Shown here: positions 23,565 to 32,840 of the stretch, in pieces
Position numbering within the stretch: the stretch's first letter is position 1
Layout: each line of letters starts with the position of its first letter
Source: an uncultured Clostridia bacterium
GTDB lineage: Bacteria; Bacillota; Clostridia; Christensenellales; Aristaeellaceae
Direction of reading: 5' to 3'
DNA length: 64,000 nt
Assembly: GCA_947565865.1 (NCBI GenBank)
Contig: CANOHT010000007.1
Coordinates: 45,377-109,376, forward strand
Position numbers and translations under genes: made by a program
Notes under the pieces: generated by a model
What the model was told of the DNA's origin: nothing
What the model saw: the letters and a program-made list of their open reading frames with translations, nothing else
Database searches by the model: none

Positions 23565-25718
23565 CTATTGATGTATTTTTCTGTACTCGCCCGGGGTGAC
23601 GCCGGTGATTTGCTTAAAACGCCGGATGAAGCTGTTCTGATTATAGTAGCCCACCGATTCCGAGACCATCTGCAGCGGCATGGTGGTGGTTTCCAGCAGG
23701 CTGCATGCCTTGCGGATGCGCAGAGAGGCGATGTAGCTGGTGAGGGTCTCGCCGGTTTGCTGCTTGAAATACTGGCTCAGATAGGAGCTGGACAGCTCCA
23801 GCTTGTTGGCGGCCTCTTGGATGGAAAAATTGCAGTCGTCATAGTTTTCTGCCATGTAGGTGTAGATGCGCTCCAGCAGCTCTACGGCCGGCTGGTGTGC
23901 GTCAGCAGCTGGGGCGGGAAGCTCCGGCTCCGGGCGCAGCATGTGCAGCATGAAGGCCAAATAGTCATCCGCCGTGCGGAGATAACTGATGGTGAAAAGA
24001 TCGTCCAGGCTGACGGGCGTGGCAGCGGCAGAGAGCAGCATCTGCACGGCAAAGTTGCAGTAGCTCTTGGCCATCAGAGAGGGAACCTTCTGCTCGATCA
24101 GGGCGTCCATGAAACGGCGGACTGTCTGCATCTGCTGCTGCGGGGTCTGGCCGGAAAGGTCACGCAGCTCGGACAATGGATTGGCCTGGCTGTCCAGGGT
24201 GCGGCGAAGATCCCGATAGGCAATCAGCTGATGGCGGCCTTGAATGAAGTATTCGCGTACTGCCTGGGTTGCCTCGAAGCAGGCGGCGGTCATCTGGCGG
24301 ATGTCCTGGTAGCACTCGCTCATGCCGATGGTAAAGGAAACGTTATGCTCCTGGGCGCAGACCGTCAGCAGCCGCTGGCAGCGAACCGCCAAATCCTCGG
24401 ACGCGCCTTCCTCCATGCCCACCAGGCATACAATCATGGAGGGCTCGAACAGTTCGCGGAAGTGGTAGACATAGCCGCTGCCCAGGGTGGCCTCCAGCGC
24501 GGAGGTCAAAGCGGCGCGGGGTACCTCCTCGTCCTTGCCGAAATACCGGAGCATCAGCACCTGATACCAGGGCTTGTCGAAGGTCATGCCCAGGGCGCGG
24601 GCTTCGCTGTTGAAGTCCTCAAAGGAGGTAAACTTGCCTTTCAGCAGCAGGAAAAGCAGCGAATCCTTGACAGCCTGCCGGTCGGGGATGGAGGTCGGCT
24701 GAACCGGCTGCTCCCCGCTGCGCTGCGTCAGGGCGTTGACGGCGTCCCGCAGGGATTCCAGCTCATCCCCCAGGGGAGCGACGCCAAGGGCTTGGGTCAG
24801 CGCCTGAATGGGCTTATAGTTCGCCTGCATGGCATAGTGAATGAGCAGCGAACCCAATCCCAGCACGAAAAGCAGGAAGACGATCAGCACAATCTGCGCC
24901 CGCCGGATGGGAGCGAGGTATTCCCGCTCGGGGAGCAGGAAGGTGTAGGTCCAGTCCATGACAGTGGATTGCTCGCTGAGCACCAGATAGTTCACGCCGT
25001 CATAGCGGAACCAATCCTCGAAAACAGGGGCCGTCAGCGGCAGGGTGGAGACGAGCAGGTTGCCTTGGGCGTCAAAGATGGCTCCCTGCTGGGTGGGCGC
25101 GTCTTCAGGGGAGAGGAGGGCCAGGAAGCGTCCTTCCTCCACGAAATACAGCTGGACGGCCTGCTGAAGGCGGGAGAATACCGACGGCAGATTGATGAAG
25201 GTGATGTAGCGCTGGGAACCGTTGACCCTTTCCGCCGGGCGGACAATGCGGCCCGAGAAGGCGGACAGATCGCTGATGGGGTCGGCCCATTCGTCAAAAG
25301 AGAAGATGCTGTCGAAGAAAAGCCGCTTGGCATAGACCGCCTTGGAGGTATACACATAATCGTCGTTTTGCTCCACAAGGGCCATTTCCGAGATAAAGGT
25401 CGAGGGGGCCAGCAGGTTTTTGAACTCGTTGACGATGCGCAGATCGCGCATGGGGCTGGGCTCGCTCAAGTAATAAGAAAGAAAGTTTTCATTGACGCTG
25501 GAAATCTGATAGTCGATGGTGTAAATCTGCTGAAGTTCGCTGTCCAGCTGCTGCACCGTTTGGCGCAGGCGGCTGCGGTGAGCGTCCATCAGGTTTTCCC
25601 GCAGCTGCACGATAAAAAACGCCTGGGAGAAGGCAACCAGAGCGATGACGGCTGTCAGCATCAGCGCCACATAGGACAGCAGATATTGATAATAGGTTCG
25701 GGACCGGCCCATGGTCAA
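23565..25718 (-). CDS. Membrane-anchored AraC-family transcriptional regulator with extracellular sensor
   Basis: The 717-residue protein has a first membrane span (YYQYLLSYVALMLTAVIALVAF, residues about 9-30), a large extracellular region of roughly 240 residues, and a second span (IVLIVFLLFVLGLGSLLIHYA, about 285-305). A cytoplasmic linker follows, then a C-terminal AraC HTH of about 100 residues: FSIQEAANKLELSSSYLSQYFKQ and QMVSESVGYYNQNSFIRRFKQITGVTPGEYR. This is the YesS-like design of Firmicute regulators that sense extracellular sugars and activate adjacent transport operons. It is divergent from the pectin-type locus, so it is the likely activator. The start is TTG at 25718, eight bases after GAGGAGG; the ATG at 25712 is too distant from that site. 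Confidence 0.9.
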   Translation of the reverse strand: MTMGRSRTYYQYLLSYVALMLTAVIALVAFSQAFFIVQLRENLMDAHRSRLRQTVQQLDSELQQIYTIDYQISSVNENFLSYYLSEPSPMRDLRIVNEFKNLLAPSTFISEMALVEQNDDYVYTSKAVYAKRLFFDSIFSFDEWADPISDLSAFSGRIVRPAERVNGSQRYITFINLPSVFSRLQQAVQLYFVEEGRFLALLSPEDAPTQQGAIFDAQGNLLVSTLPLTAPVFEDWFRYDGVNYLVLSEQSTVMDWTYTFLLPEREYLAPIRRAQIVLIVFLLFVLGLGSLLIHYAMQANYKPIQALTQALGVAPLGDELESLRDAVNALTQRSGEQPVQPTSIPDRQAVKDSLLFLLLKGKFTSFEDFNSEARALGMTFDKPWYQVLMLRYFGKDEEVPRAALTSALEATLGSGYVYHFRELFEPSMIVCLVGMEEGASEDLAVRCQRLLTVCAQEHNVSFTIGMSECYQDIRQMTAACFEATQAVREYFIQGRHQLIAYRDLRRTLDSQANPLSELRDLSGQTPQQQMQTVRRFMDALIEQKVPSLMAKSYCNFAVQMLLSAAATPVSLDDLFTISYLRTADDYLAFMLHMLRPEPELPAPAADAHQPAVELLERIYTYMAENYDDCNFSIQEAANKLELSSSYLSQYFKQQTGETLTSYIASLRIRKACSLLETTTMPLQMVSESVGYYNQNSFIRRFKQITGVTPGEYRKIHQ

Positions 25719-25753
25719 CGCGCCCGCCTCCTCTGCTTCGGTGATACCTGAAT

Positions 25754-25782
25754 ATTATAGCACAAAGACACATGCTGCACAA
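25754..25782 (-). promoter_or_regulatory. Predicted promoter of the AraC-type regulator
   Basis: On the minus strand TTGTGC (25777-25782) and TATAAT (25754-25759) are 17 bases apart, 36 bases before the start codon. Confidence 0.6.
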
Positions 25783-25899
25783 TATTGCCGCAAAATATAA
25801 AAAACTGAATATGAAAAGGCCCCAATCTACAATATTTCAGGCGATCGTCCATGTGCTAAAAGGGAAATTGGAGACCATCCTGAACACGAATCGAGGTTT

Positions 25900-25928
25900 T
25901 TGAAGATTGAAAATAACGCTTGTATATG
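25900..25928 (+). promoter_or_regulatory. Possible promoter of the transport and pectin operon
   Basis: TTGAAG (25900-25905) and TATATG (25923-25928) are 17 bases apart in an AT-rich spacer. The match is moderate, as expected for an activator-dependent promoter; the 118 bases between it and the regulator promoter are the probable AraC-type binding region, but I saw no clear direct repeat. Confidence 0.4.
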
Positions 25929-26016
25929 TAACAATAATCATGAACAGAATGCTCGACGCTCTTGAGCGGCGATGAGAAAAATTCGGGGTAGACCCGGTTC
26001 AAAAGGAGGCGCCCGC

Positions 26017-28920
26017 GTGAAAAGAAGCGCGCTGCTGGCCCTGGTGCTGGCTTTGATGTGTCTGATGCTCCCCGCGATGGCGGAGGATTGGTCGGACTAC
26101 TATGCCTTTACCAGTGAAACGGCCGTTGGTTATGAGACAGCCCTGGAGACGTATGCGGGCTATTCGTATGCGCCGGAGGGTACGCGGGTGGAGCTGCTGC
26201 CGGGCGAGGCTGTGCTGTCGGGCGATGCCGTGCTGTCGGCTCAGACGGCGGGCGCCGCTGAGGTTCTGGTACTGGGCGACGGCGACGGTACCGCTACCTG
26301 GACGGTGGATGTCCCGGTCACGGGCCTGTATGAGCTGGAAATTTCCTATTATAATGAAGGCGGCAACGAAGCCAAAATACAGCGCCGCCTGACCATTGAC
26401 GGCGCCGTGCCCTATGAAGAGGCCAACAATCTCTGCCTGTACCGCTACTTTGTGGAAGACGGGGACGTGCGCATCAACTCCATCGGGGATGAGGTGTGGC
26501 CCAAGCAGAAGGAGGTCTCCCTCTGGCAGACCGTCCGCGCGGTGGACGGCCAGGGTATCTATGTGAACCCGCTGCTGTTCTATCTCACCGAGGGCGTCCA
26601 TGAGATTGCCCTGACCTATGTGGATCAGCCGCTGACGCTGGGTACGCTGGCCTTTACCAGCCCCAAGACCTATCCCTCCTATGAGGAGATGAAGGCCATG
26701 TACGCCCAGCGCGGCTATGCGCCGGTCAGCGAGGACGCGATGGTGAAGTTCCAAGGTGAGGACAGCCTGTGGCGCAGTGAAAACGTCGTGCGCCGGGAAA
26801 ACGATGCTGACCCCAAGACCGAGCCCCGTTCCGGCGCTCAGCGCGTGCTGAACGTGGTGGGCGGCTGGCGCTGGCGGCTGGGCAACGCCTCCGTGACCTG
26901 GGAATTTGAGGTTCCGGAAACGGGCCTGTACAGCATCCACATGAAGGTGGCGCAGGCGCAGGACCCCGGCATGCCCTCCTATCGGCAAATCATGATTGAC
27001 GGGGAGATCCCCTTCGAGGAGCTGCGGCTGTATTCCTTCCCCTATGACGCCCAGTGGTATGGCGAGACACTCCACGGCACGGATGGCGAGGCCTTTCAGT
27101 TCTATCTGGAGGCGGGTCGGCACACGCTGACGGCCACGGTGAAGCTGGGGCCCATCGGTGAGATCATGACCCGCACGGAGGCCGACACCGCTTACCTGGG
27201 CGCCATGCAGCGGGAGATTGTGAAGATTACCGGCACGGAGCCTGACTACAACTACGAATACGACCTGTACCGCACCATGCCGGAATTGCACGAGCAGCTG
27301 ACGTACCTGGCGGGGCGGCTGACGGAAAGCGCCGACCTGCTGGCCTCCATTTCCAACGAGACCACCTCCATGGAGAACAACTACCGGCAGATCATCGACC
27401 AGCTGAACTTCTTCGCGGAGGACGTGGATCGCATTCCCAAGGCGCTGTCCGACCTGGACAATGCCCAAACCAACCTTGGCACCTACATCTCATCCATGGA
27501 AAAGTGCCCGCTGACGGTGGACTACATCGTTCTGACCTCCCCCGAGCGGGCGGTGCAGGTGGATACCTCCAACCTGCTGGAGCGCCTGGCGGTCACCGGC
27601 GAAAACTTCATCGCTTCCTTCTATAAGGATTATGACAGCGTTGGCCTGATCGTGGATGAAAATGATGAGAACCAAACAGAGCGCACCGTGCTGGATGTAT
27701 GGATCGGCCGAGGCACCGAGTGGGGCGAAATTCTCAAGGAAATGGCTGATGAGGAGTTTACCCCCAAGACCGGCATCGTCGTCAACCTGCATGTGCTGCC
27801 CACCGGTCAGCTGACCACCGGCTCGGTCAATACCATCATGCTGTCCGTGACCTCCGGCACCGCGCCGGACGTGGCCCTGAGCGTTGAGTACAACCTGCCC
27901 GGCGAATTTGCCTTCCGCGACGCCGTGGTGGATCTGAGCCAATTTGAGGACTTTGAGGAGGTCGCCTCCCAGTTCTACGCCTCCAGCCTGGTGCCCTTCT
28001 CCTACAATGGCGGCGTGTTCGCCCTGCCGGAGACCATGGACTTCACCGTCATGATCTACCGCCAGGATGTGCTGCAGGAGCTGGGCGTGGAGCTGCCCGA
28101 GACCTGGAGCGATCTTTACCAGAAAATCCTGCCCCGGCTCTACGAGAATAACATGGCCTTCTCCCTGCCGGTGGATACCTCCGTATCCTCCAACTCTCCC
28201 GGCGCGCTGCGCGGCTTTACCATGCTGCTTTTGCAGATGGGCGGCGGATATTACAACGATGGCGGCGTTTCCTCCGGGTTGGACACTCCCCAGGCTTACC
28301 AGGCCTTCAAGTTCTGGACGGACATGTATGCCAACTATGGCATCGACGCCGAGAGCAACTTCTTCACCCGCATCCGCACGGGTACCATGCCCATCGGCAT
28401 CGGCAACTTCACCACCTACATGCAGCTGCTGACCAGCGCGCCTGAACTGTATGGCCGGTGGAGCATCGCCCCTGTTCCCGGCACCGCGCAGGCGGACGGT
28501 ACCGTGAGCCACACCGTGGGCACCACAGCCGCCACCGCGAACATCATCCTCAGTCAGTCCGATAAAAAGGAAGCCGCGTGGGAGTTCCTCAAGTGGTGGA
28601 TGAGCGAGGAGACACAAACCCGCTACGGCCGTGAGCTGGAAGCCATTCTGGGCACCGGCGCACGCTGGAACACCGCCAATGTGGACGCCTTCTACGCCCT
28701 GCCCTGGGATCAGCGCCACGCGCAGATCATCCGCGCGCAGATGGACAGCGCCGAGGAGCAGCCTACTGTGCCCGGCGGCTACTTCACGGGCCGGCACATC
28801 ATCAACGCCTGGAACCGCGTGGTCGTCAACAATGAAAACGCCCGGGATTCCCTGGAAAAGGCCGTGAAGGACATCAACAAGGAATTGACCAACAAGCGCC
28901 GCGAGTTCGGCCTTGAGTGA
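26017..28920 (+). CDS. Large ABC solute-binding protein with N-terminal carbohydrate-binding-like modules
   Basis: The 967-residue secreted protein has a signal peptide ending in PAMAEDW and no lipobox. Two similar beta-sandwich-like modules follow (about residues 60-220 and 270-400; each has WEFEVPETGLYSIHMK- or WTVDVPVTGLYELEIS-type strands and an IDGxxPxEE motif). Next come a coiled coil (LAGRLTESADLLASISNETTSMENNYRQII region, about 425-490) and a family 1 solute-binding domain (about 560-960: VLDVWIGRGTEWGEILKEMADEEFTPKTGI, APDVALSVEYNL, FALPETMDFTVMIYRQDVL). It presumably captures large glycans and delivers oligomers to the permeases just downstream. A GTG start at 26017 is preferred because AAAGGAGG lies seven bases ahead. 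Confidence 0.85.
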   Translation: MKRSALLALVLALMCLMLPAMAEDWSDYYAFTSETAVGYETALETYAGYSYAPEGTRVELLPGEAVLSGDAVLSAQTAGAAEVLVLGDGDGTATWTVDVPVTGLYELEISYYNEGGNEAKIQRRLTIDGAVPYEEANNLCLYRYFVEDGDVRINSIGDEVWPKQKEVSLWQTVRAVDGQGIYVNPLLFYLTEGVHEIALTYVDQPLTLGTLAFTSPKTYPSYEEMKAMYAQRGYAPVSEDAMVKFQGEDSLWRSENVVRRENDADPKTEPRSGAQRVLNVVGGWRWRLGNASVTWEFEVPETGLYSIHMKVAQAQDPGMPSYRQIMIDGEIPFEELRLYSFPYDAQWYGETLHGTDGEAFQFYLEAGRHTLTATVKLGPIGEIMTRTEADTAYLGAMQREIVKITGTEPDYNYEYDLYRTMPELHEQLTYLAGRLTESADLLASISNETTSMENNYRQIIDQLNFFAEDVDRIPKALSDLDNAQTNLGTYISSMEKCPLTVDYIVLTSPERAVQVDTSNLLERLAVTGENFIASFYKDYDSVGLIVDENDENQTERTVLDVWIGRGTEWGEILKEMADEEFTPKTGIVVNLHVLPTGQLTTGSVNTIMLSVTSGTAPDVALSVEYNLPGEFAFRDAVVDLSQFEDFEEVASQFYASSLVPFSYNGGVFALPETMDFTVMIYRQDVLQELGVELPETWSDLYQKILPRLYENNMAFSLPVDTSVSSNSPGALRGFTMLLLQMGGGYYNDGGVSSGLDTPQAYQAFKFWTDMYANYGIDAESNFFTRIRTGTMPIGIGNFTTYMQLLTSAPELYGRWSIAPVPGTAQADGTVSHTVGTTAATANIILSQSDKKEAAWEFLKWWMSEETQTRYGRELEAILGTGARWNTANVDAFYALPWDQRHAQIIRAQMDSAEEQPTVPGGYFTGRHIINAWNRVVVNNENARDSLEKAVKDINKELTNKRREFGLE

Positions 28921-28934
28921 AGGAGGAACAGCCT

Positions 28935-29855
28935 ATGATCGCCATCCGCCAGAAAGAGGCCAAGGGCGGCATCCAGCAGTGGCTGCACAAAAACGCTGTT
29001 GGCTATGCGTTCCTTCTGCCTTTCCTAATTCTGTTCGCCATCTTCGTCCTGGTGCCCGTCGCCGTGGCGATGTACTACTCCCTGACCAACTATAACATGA
29101 TCCAGACCCCCAGCTTTGTGGGGCTGGACAACTACGCGCAGCTGATTCTGGATGACGATGTGTTCCTCACCTCCCTGAAGAATACGCTGCTGCTGGCCGT
29201 GGTCACTGGCCCTCTGGGGTATTTCGCCTCCTTCATCATGGCTTGGCTGATTACCCTGGTCAAGCGGGGCCGCGGGTTCTTCTCCCTGGCGTTCTACGCC
29301 CCCTCCCTGACCAGCGGCGTGGCCATGTCCACCATCTGGCTGATTCTCTTCTCCGGTGACCGCTATGGCTACATCAATAACATCCTCCTGCGGATGGGCG
29401 TCATCATGGAGCCGATTCTGTGGACGAAGGATGCCGACTATGTGCTGCCCGTCATCATGATTATTTCGGTATGGATGTCCATGGGCAACGGCTTCCTGTC
29501 GTTCCTGGCGGGCTTCCAGAACATCGACCCGTCCATGTATGAGGCCGGACGGGTGGACGGCATTAAGAACAAGTGGCAGGAGCTTCGTCTCATCACCATT
29601 CCGCTGATGAAGCCGCAGATGCTCTTTGGCGCCATCAACGCCATCGTAGGCGCCTTCGCGGTATTTGACGTGGCGACGGCGGTGGCCGGTATGCCCAGTC
29701 CGAACTACGCCGCCCATACCATAGTGGCGCACCTGTACGACTACGCCTTCACCCGCTTCAACATGGGCTATGCCTCGGCGGTGGCTATGGTGCTGTTCCT
29801 GATTACCTTTGTGCTGGGGCGCATCTGTATGCGTGTCTTCCGGGACGATACCTGA
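28935..29855 (+). CDS. ABC sugar transporter permease (LacF/UgpA type)
   Basis: A 306-residue permease with six predicted spans, beginning AVGYAFLLPFLILFAIFVLVP, containing SLTNYNMIQTPSFVGLDNY and the coupling EAA loop YEAGRVDGIKNKWQELRLITIPLMKP. It pairs with the next gene product to form the transmembrane pore for the binding protein encoded 14 bases upstream. The start at 28935 follows AAGGAGG. It belongs to the carbohydrate uptake 1 family; the oligosaccharide is inferred from the downstream enzymes only. No ATPase gene is nearby. Confidence 0.9.
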   Translation: MIAIRQKEAKGGIQQWLHKNAVGYAFLLPFLILFAIFVLVPVAVAMYYSLTNYNMIQTPSFVGLDNYAQLILDDDVFLTSLKNTLLLAVVTGPLGYFASFIMAWLITLVKRGRGFFSLAFYAPSLTSGVAMSTIWLILFSGDRYGYINNILLRMGVIMEPILWTKDADYVLPVIMIISVWMSMGNGFLSFLAGFQNIDPSMYEAGRVDGIKNKWQELRLITIPLMKPQMLFGAINAIVGAFAVFDVATAVAGMPSPNYAAHTIVAHLYDYAFTRFNMGYASAVAMVLFLITFVLGRICMRVFRDDT

Positions 29856-29873
29856 GAAAGGAGGGCCTGAACC

Positions 29874-30752
29874 ATGGTAATTAAGCTGGGAAACAAGCAT
29901 ATGCGTCTGCATCGGCCTTCCTTCTCCCGCTTTATGCTCTATATCCTGCTGATGACGCTGGTGGTGGTGTCGGCGCTGCCGCTGTTTGCGATGGTCTGCC
30001 GCTCGCTGATGCCGCTGGATGAATTGTACCTCTATCCGCCGCGCCTCATTGTGCAGAAGCCTACCCTGCGCAATTTCTCCGACCTGCTCACGTCCCTGTC
30101 CTCCTCCACGGTACCCTTTACCCGCTATATCTTCAACAGCCTGTTCACCACGGTGGTGACGGTGTTCGCCAGCATCATGGTGTGCTGCCTGGGCGCTTAT
30201 GGTCTGGTGAAGCACAAGCCTGCGGGCTCCAAGGTGATCTTCGCGGTGGTGGTGGCGGCCCTGAGCTTTTCCACCCATGTGACGCAGATTCCCAACTACC
30301 TGGTGGTCAACGAGCTGGAATTGGTCAACACCTACTGGGCGCTGATTATTCCCAAGATCGCCGTGGCGTACAACTTCTTCCTGGTTAAGCAGTTCTGCGA
30401 GCAGCTGCCCGATTCCATTCTGGAGGCGGCCCGCATTGATGGCGCGAAGGAGCTGCGCATCTTCTGGACCATCGCCATGCCGCTGCTGAAGCCGGCCTGG
30501 ACGACCCTGGCGGTGTTCTCCTTCGTCAACAACTGGAACGATTACTTCTCGCCCCTGATCTTCATCCAGAGCAACGCGCTCAAGACACTGCCCTTGGCTC
30601 TGCAGACTCTCTCGGGCGGCGCGGGCGTTGTGGCCCGCAGCGGCGCGGTGGGCGCGGCGACGTTCCTAACCACGCTTCCCTCCATCCTTGTGTTTGCCCT
30701 CATGCGCGGCAAGGTCATGGAAACCATGTCCTTCTCCGGCATTAAGTCGTAA
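29874..30752 (+). CDS. ABC sugar transporter permease (MalG/UgpE type)
   Basis: A 292-residue permease with the MalG-type start (FMLYILLMTLVVVSALPLFAMVCRSLMP) and the EAA motif EAARIDGAKELRIFWTIAMPLLKPAWTTL. It lies 18 bases after the LacF-type partner, and the two form a heterodimer by family precedent. AAGGAGG precedes the ATG. The same permease pairing recurs at 34976-36824, so the operon encodes two transport channels. Confidence 0.9.
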   Translation: MVIKLGNKHMRLHRPSFSRFMLYILLMTLVVVSALPLFAMVCRSLMPLDELYLYPPRLIVQKPTLRNFSDLLTSLSSSTVPFTRYIFNSLFTTVVTVFASIMVCCLGAYGLVKHKPAGSKVIFAVVVAALSFSTHVTQIPNYLVVNELELVNTYWALIIPKIAVAYNFFLVKQFCEQLPDSILEAARIDGAKELRIFWTIAMPLLKPAWTTLAVFSFVNNWNDYFSPLIFIQSNALKTLPLALQTLSGGAGVVARSGAVGAATFLTTLPSILVFALMRGKVMETMSFSGIKS

Positions 30753-30769
30753 GGAGGGTGACGAAGACG

Positions 30770-32200
30770 ATGAAACGCACATTAACGCTGCTGCTTTCCC
30801 TGATGCTTTTGCTGAACGTCGGCGGGGCCCGGGCCGCCGTGGGCGCGGACGCCTTTGTGGCTAACGGGGATGACAAGACGAGCTACATCCCCATTCCCCA
30901 GGCCTATGAGGTGTATACCACCTTCAAGAACCTGGATGACGCGGGCTTCATGAACCACCCTGAGGATCTCTTTGTGGGCCCGGACGATCTTTTGTATGTG
31001 ACGGATACGGAAAACAACCGTGTGCTGAAAATGAGCCGCGAGGGCGAGGTGCTGGAGATCATCACCGAGGCGGCGGGCGTACCGCTGAACAAGCCTCGGG
31101 GCGTCTATGTGGGGGATGACCTCTCCCTGTGGATCGCCGATACCGGCAATCTCCGCCTGGCTACCCTCAATGCCGACCGCACCGACCGCAAGGTGTACGT
31201 CAAGCCGGATTCGGCGCTGCTGGAGAACAACTTTACCTTTGACGTGCAGAAGCTCTTTGTGGCCAATACGGGCTACATCTACGTCCTCAAGGGCGCGAAC
31301 CTGATCGCCATTGACGAGGGCAACAACTTCCGCGGCTACCTGGGCGCGGACGACGTGGGCTTCTCGCTTGCCCGCACGCTGATCCGTATGTTCGGCTCCA
31401 AGAGCCAGATTGAGCGCACGGTGAAGCAGGAACCCGCCAGCTACTCCAATTTCTACATCGGTGCGGACAATATGATCTACGGTATCCTCTCCAACAAGGA
31501 TACCGCGCAGATCCGCAAGCTGAACTCCGTGGGCAACAACACCTATCCTGAGGAGACATACGGCTTCACCCTGGCGGATAAGGAGGGCGAGCCCCTGGCG
31601 CCCACCCTGGCCGACATCACCGTGGAGAAGAACGGCATTCTCACCGTGGTGGATCGCCTGACGGGCCTCATTTACCAGTATGACCAGGAGGGCAACCTGC
31701 TGTGTACCTTCGGCGGCATCGGCACGGTGGGCGGCCTGTTCCAGATTCCCGTGAGCATTGACGCGGACAGCCATGGCTATCTCTATGTGCTGGATTACAA
31801 CACCGGCGCCATCACCGTTTTCAAGCCCACCCACTTCATTCAGCTGATTCATCAGGCCGTCACCCTCCATGGCGAGGGCCGGTATGAGGAAGCGCTCGGC
31901 TACTGGAAGCAGGCGCTGGAAATTGACAGCAACTACGCCCTTGCCCATCAGGGCATGGCCAAGGTGATGGGCAAGCAGGAGGAATGGAAGGCCGCGCTGG
32001 ATTCCTACTATCTGGCGGATGACAAGGAAGGCTACTCGGAGGCCTTTGGCGAGTATCGGCATGAACTGTTCCGGCAGTATTTTGTGCCGGTGGTGCTGGT
32101 ACTGTGCGTGGGGGTCTTCCTCCTGGTGAAATTGCTGTCCTTGGCCAAGCGCAAGGCTGACCAGTGGGCGGACGACGTACAGATGGGAAGGGGGCTGTAA
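30770..32200 (+). CDS. NHL-repeat, TPR and C-terminal membrane-span protein
   Basis: The 476-residue protein has an export signal (LTLLLSLMLLLNVGGARA), then NHL-type beta-propeller repeats in the region 60-340 (HPEDLFVGPDDLLYVTDTEN, NKPRGVYVGDDLSLWIADTG, DADSHGYLYVLDYNTG). A TPR follows (LHGEGRYEEALGYWKQALEIDSNYALAHQGMA, about 365-395) with a second degenerate one after it, then one C-terminal membrane span (YFVPVVLVLCVGVFLLVKLL). So the propeller and TPR probably face the outside and are anchored at the C-terminus. It sits between the first permease pair and the Yip1 gene with tiny gaps, pointing to a structural role with the transporter. No enzyme activity can be assigned. Confidence 0.75.
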   Translation: MKRTLTLLLSLMLLLNVGGARAAVGADAFVANGDDKTSYIPIPQAYEVYTTFKNLDDAGFMNHPEDLFVGPDDLLYVTDTENNRVLKMSREGEVLEIITEAAGVPLNKPRGVYVGDDLSLWIADTGNLRLATLNADRTDRKVYVKPDSALLENNFTFDVQKLFVANTGYIYVLKGANLIAIDEGNNFRGYLGADDVGFSLARTLIRMFGSKSQIERTVKQEPASYSNFYIGADNMIYGILSNKDTAQIRKLNSVGNNTYPEETYGFTLADKEGEPLAPTLADITVEKNGILTVVDRLTGLIYQYDQEGNLLCTFGGIGTVGGLFQIPVSIDADSHGYLYVLDYNTGAITVFKPTHFIQLIHQAVTLHGEGRYEEALGYWKQALEIDSNYALAHQGMAKVMGKQEEWKAALDSYYLADDKEGYSEAFGEYRHELFRQYFVPVVLVLCVGVFLLVKLLSLAKRKADQWADDVQMGRGL

Positions 32201-32202
32201 GC

Positions 32203-32826
32203 ATGGAAAGCCTGAAGCTGTGCCTGATGACCCTGTATCACCCCATTGTTGTGACGGAGCACATCAAGAAGCAGCGCGGTCGGCGGATGAACTGGCTGCC
32301 GGTGGCGGCGCTGTTGTTCCTGGCGCTGGCGGTGCGGATCTTCTCCATCTATGTGACGCATTATCCCCTGGCGTCGGTCTCCGTGCGCAAGGCGAATCTG
32401 CTGCTGGAATGCGGCAAGCTGTTTGTGCCGGTGCTGACCTGGGTGCTGGCCTCCTACGCCATGACCACCATCCTGGACGGCGAGACGCTTTTCCAGGAAA
32501 CGCTGCTGTTCAGCTCCTACGCGCTGACGCCCTACATTATCCTCACGCCGGTGCTGAACCTGTTCTCCCGGCTGATGGACGGCAACCAGGCGGGGCTGTA
32601 TGGCTCGATGGAGTTCATCATCCTGGCCTGGGTCGTGGTGCTGATGATCGTGGCGCTCAAGGAGATGAACGGCTATTCCGCCGGTAAAACCGTGCTGGTG
32701 ATCTTCCTGACGCTCTTCACCATGGTGATGATCTGGGCGGTTATCATCCTGCTGTTCACCATCAGCTCGCAATTTGTTACCATGATTCGCGAAATGTTCT
32801 ACGAATTTATCTACCGCATGAATTAA
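32203..32826 (+). CDS. Yip1-family integral membrane protein
   Basis: A 207-residue protein with a soluble N-terminal segment (MESLKLCLMTLYHPIVVTEHIKKQRGRR) and five or so predicted spans, including WLPVAALLFLALAVRIFSIY and FIILAWVVVLMIVALKEMNGYS, with the TLFQETLLFSSYALTPYII stretch typical of Yip1 domain proteins. The bacterial Yip1 proteins have no known function; here the gene is embedded in an ABC transport operon, two bases after the NHL-TPR gene and 14 before the DUF5696 gene. Functional interaction with those two is inferred from position only. Confidence 0.75.
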   Translation: MESLKLCLMTLYHPIVVTEHIKKQRGRRMNWLPVAALLFLALAVRIFSIYVTHYPLASVSVRKANLLLECGKLFVPVLTWVLASYAMTTILDGETLFQETLLFSSYALTPYIILTPVLNLFSRLMDGNQAGLYGSMEFIILAWVVVLMIVALKEMNGYSAGKTVLVIFLTLFTMVMIWAVIILLFTISSQFVTMIREMFYEFIYRMN

Positions 32827-32840
32827 GCAGGAGGTGCATG

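Noticed and set aside
23550..25751. Open frame of 733 codons on the plus strand
   Set aside because: It lies antisense to the AraC-type regulator, which has membrane spans and a complete HTH. The plus-strand translation has no family features.
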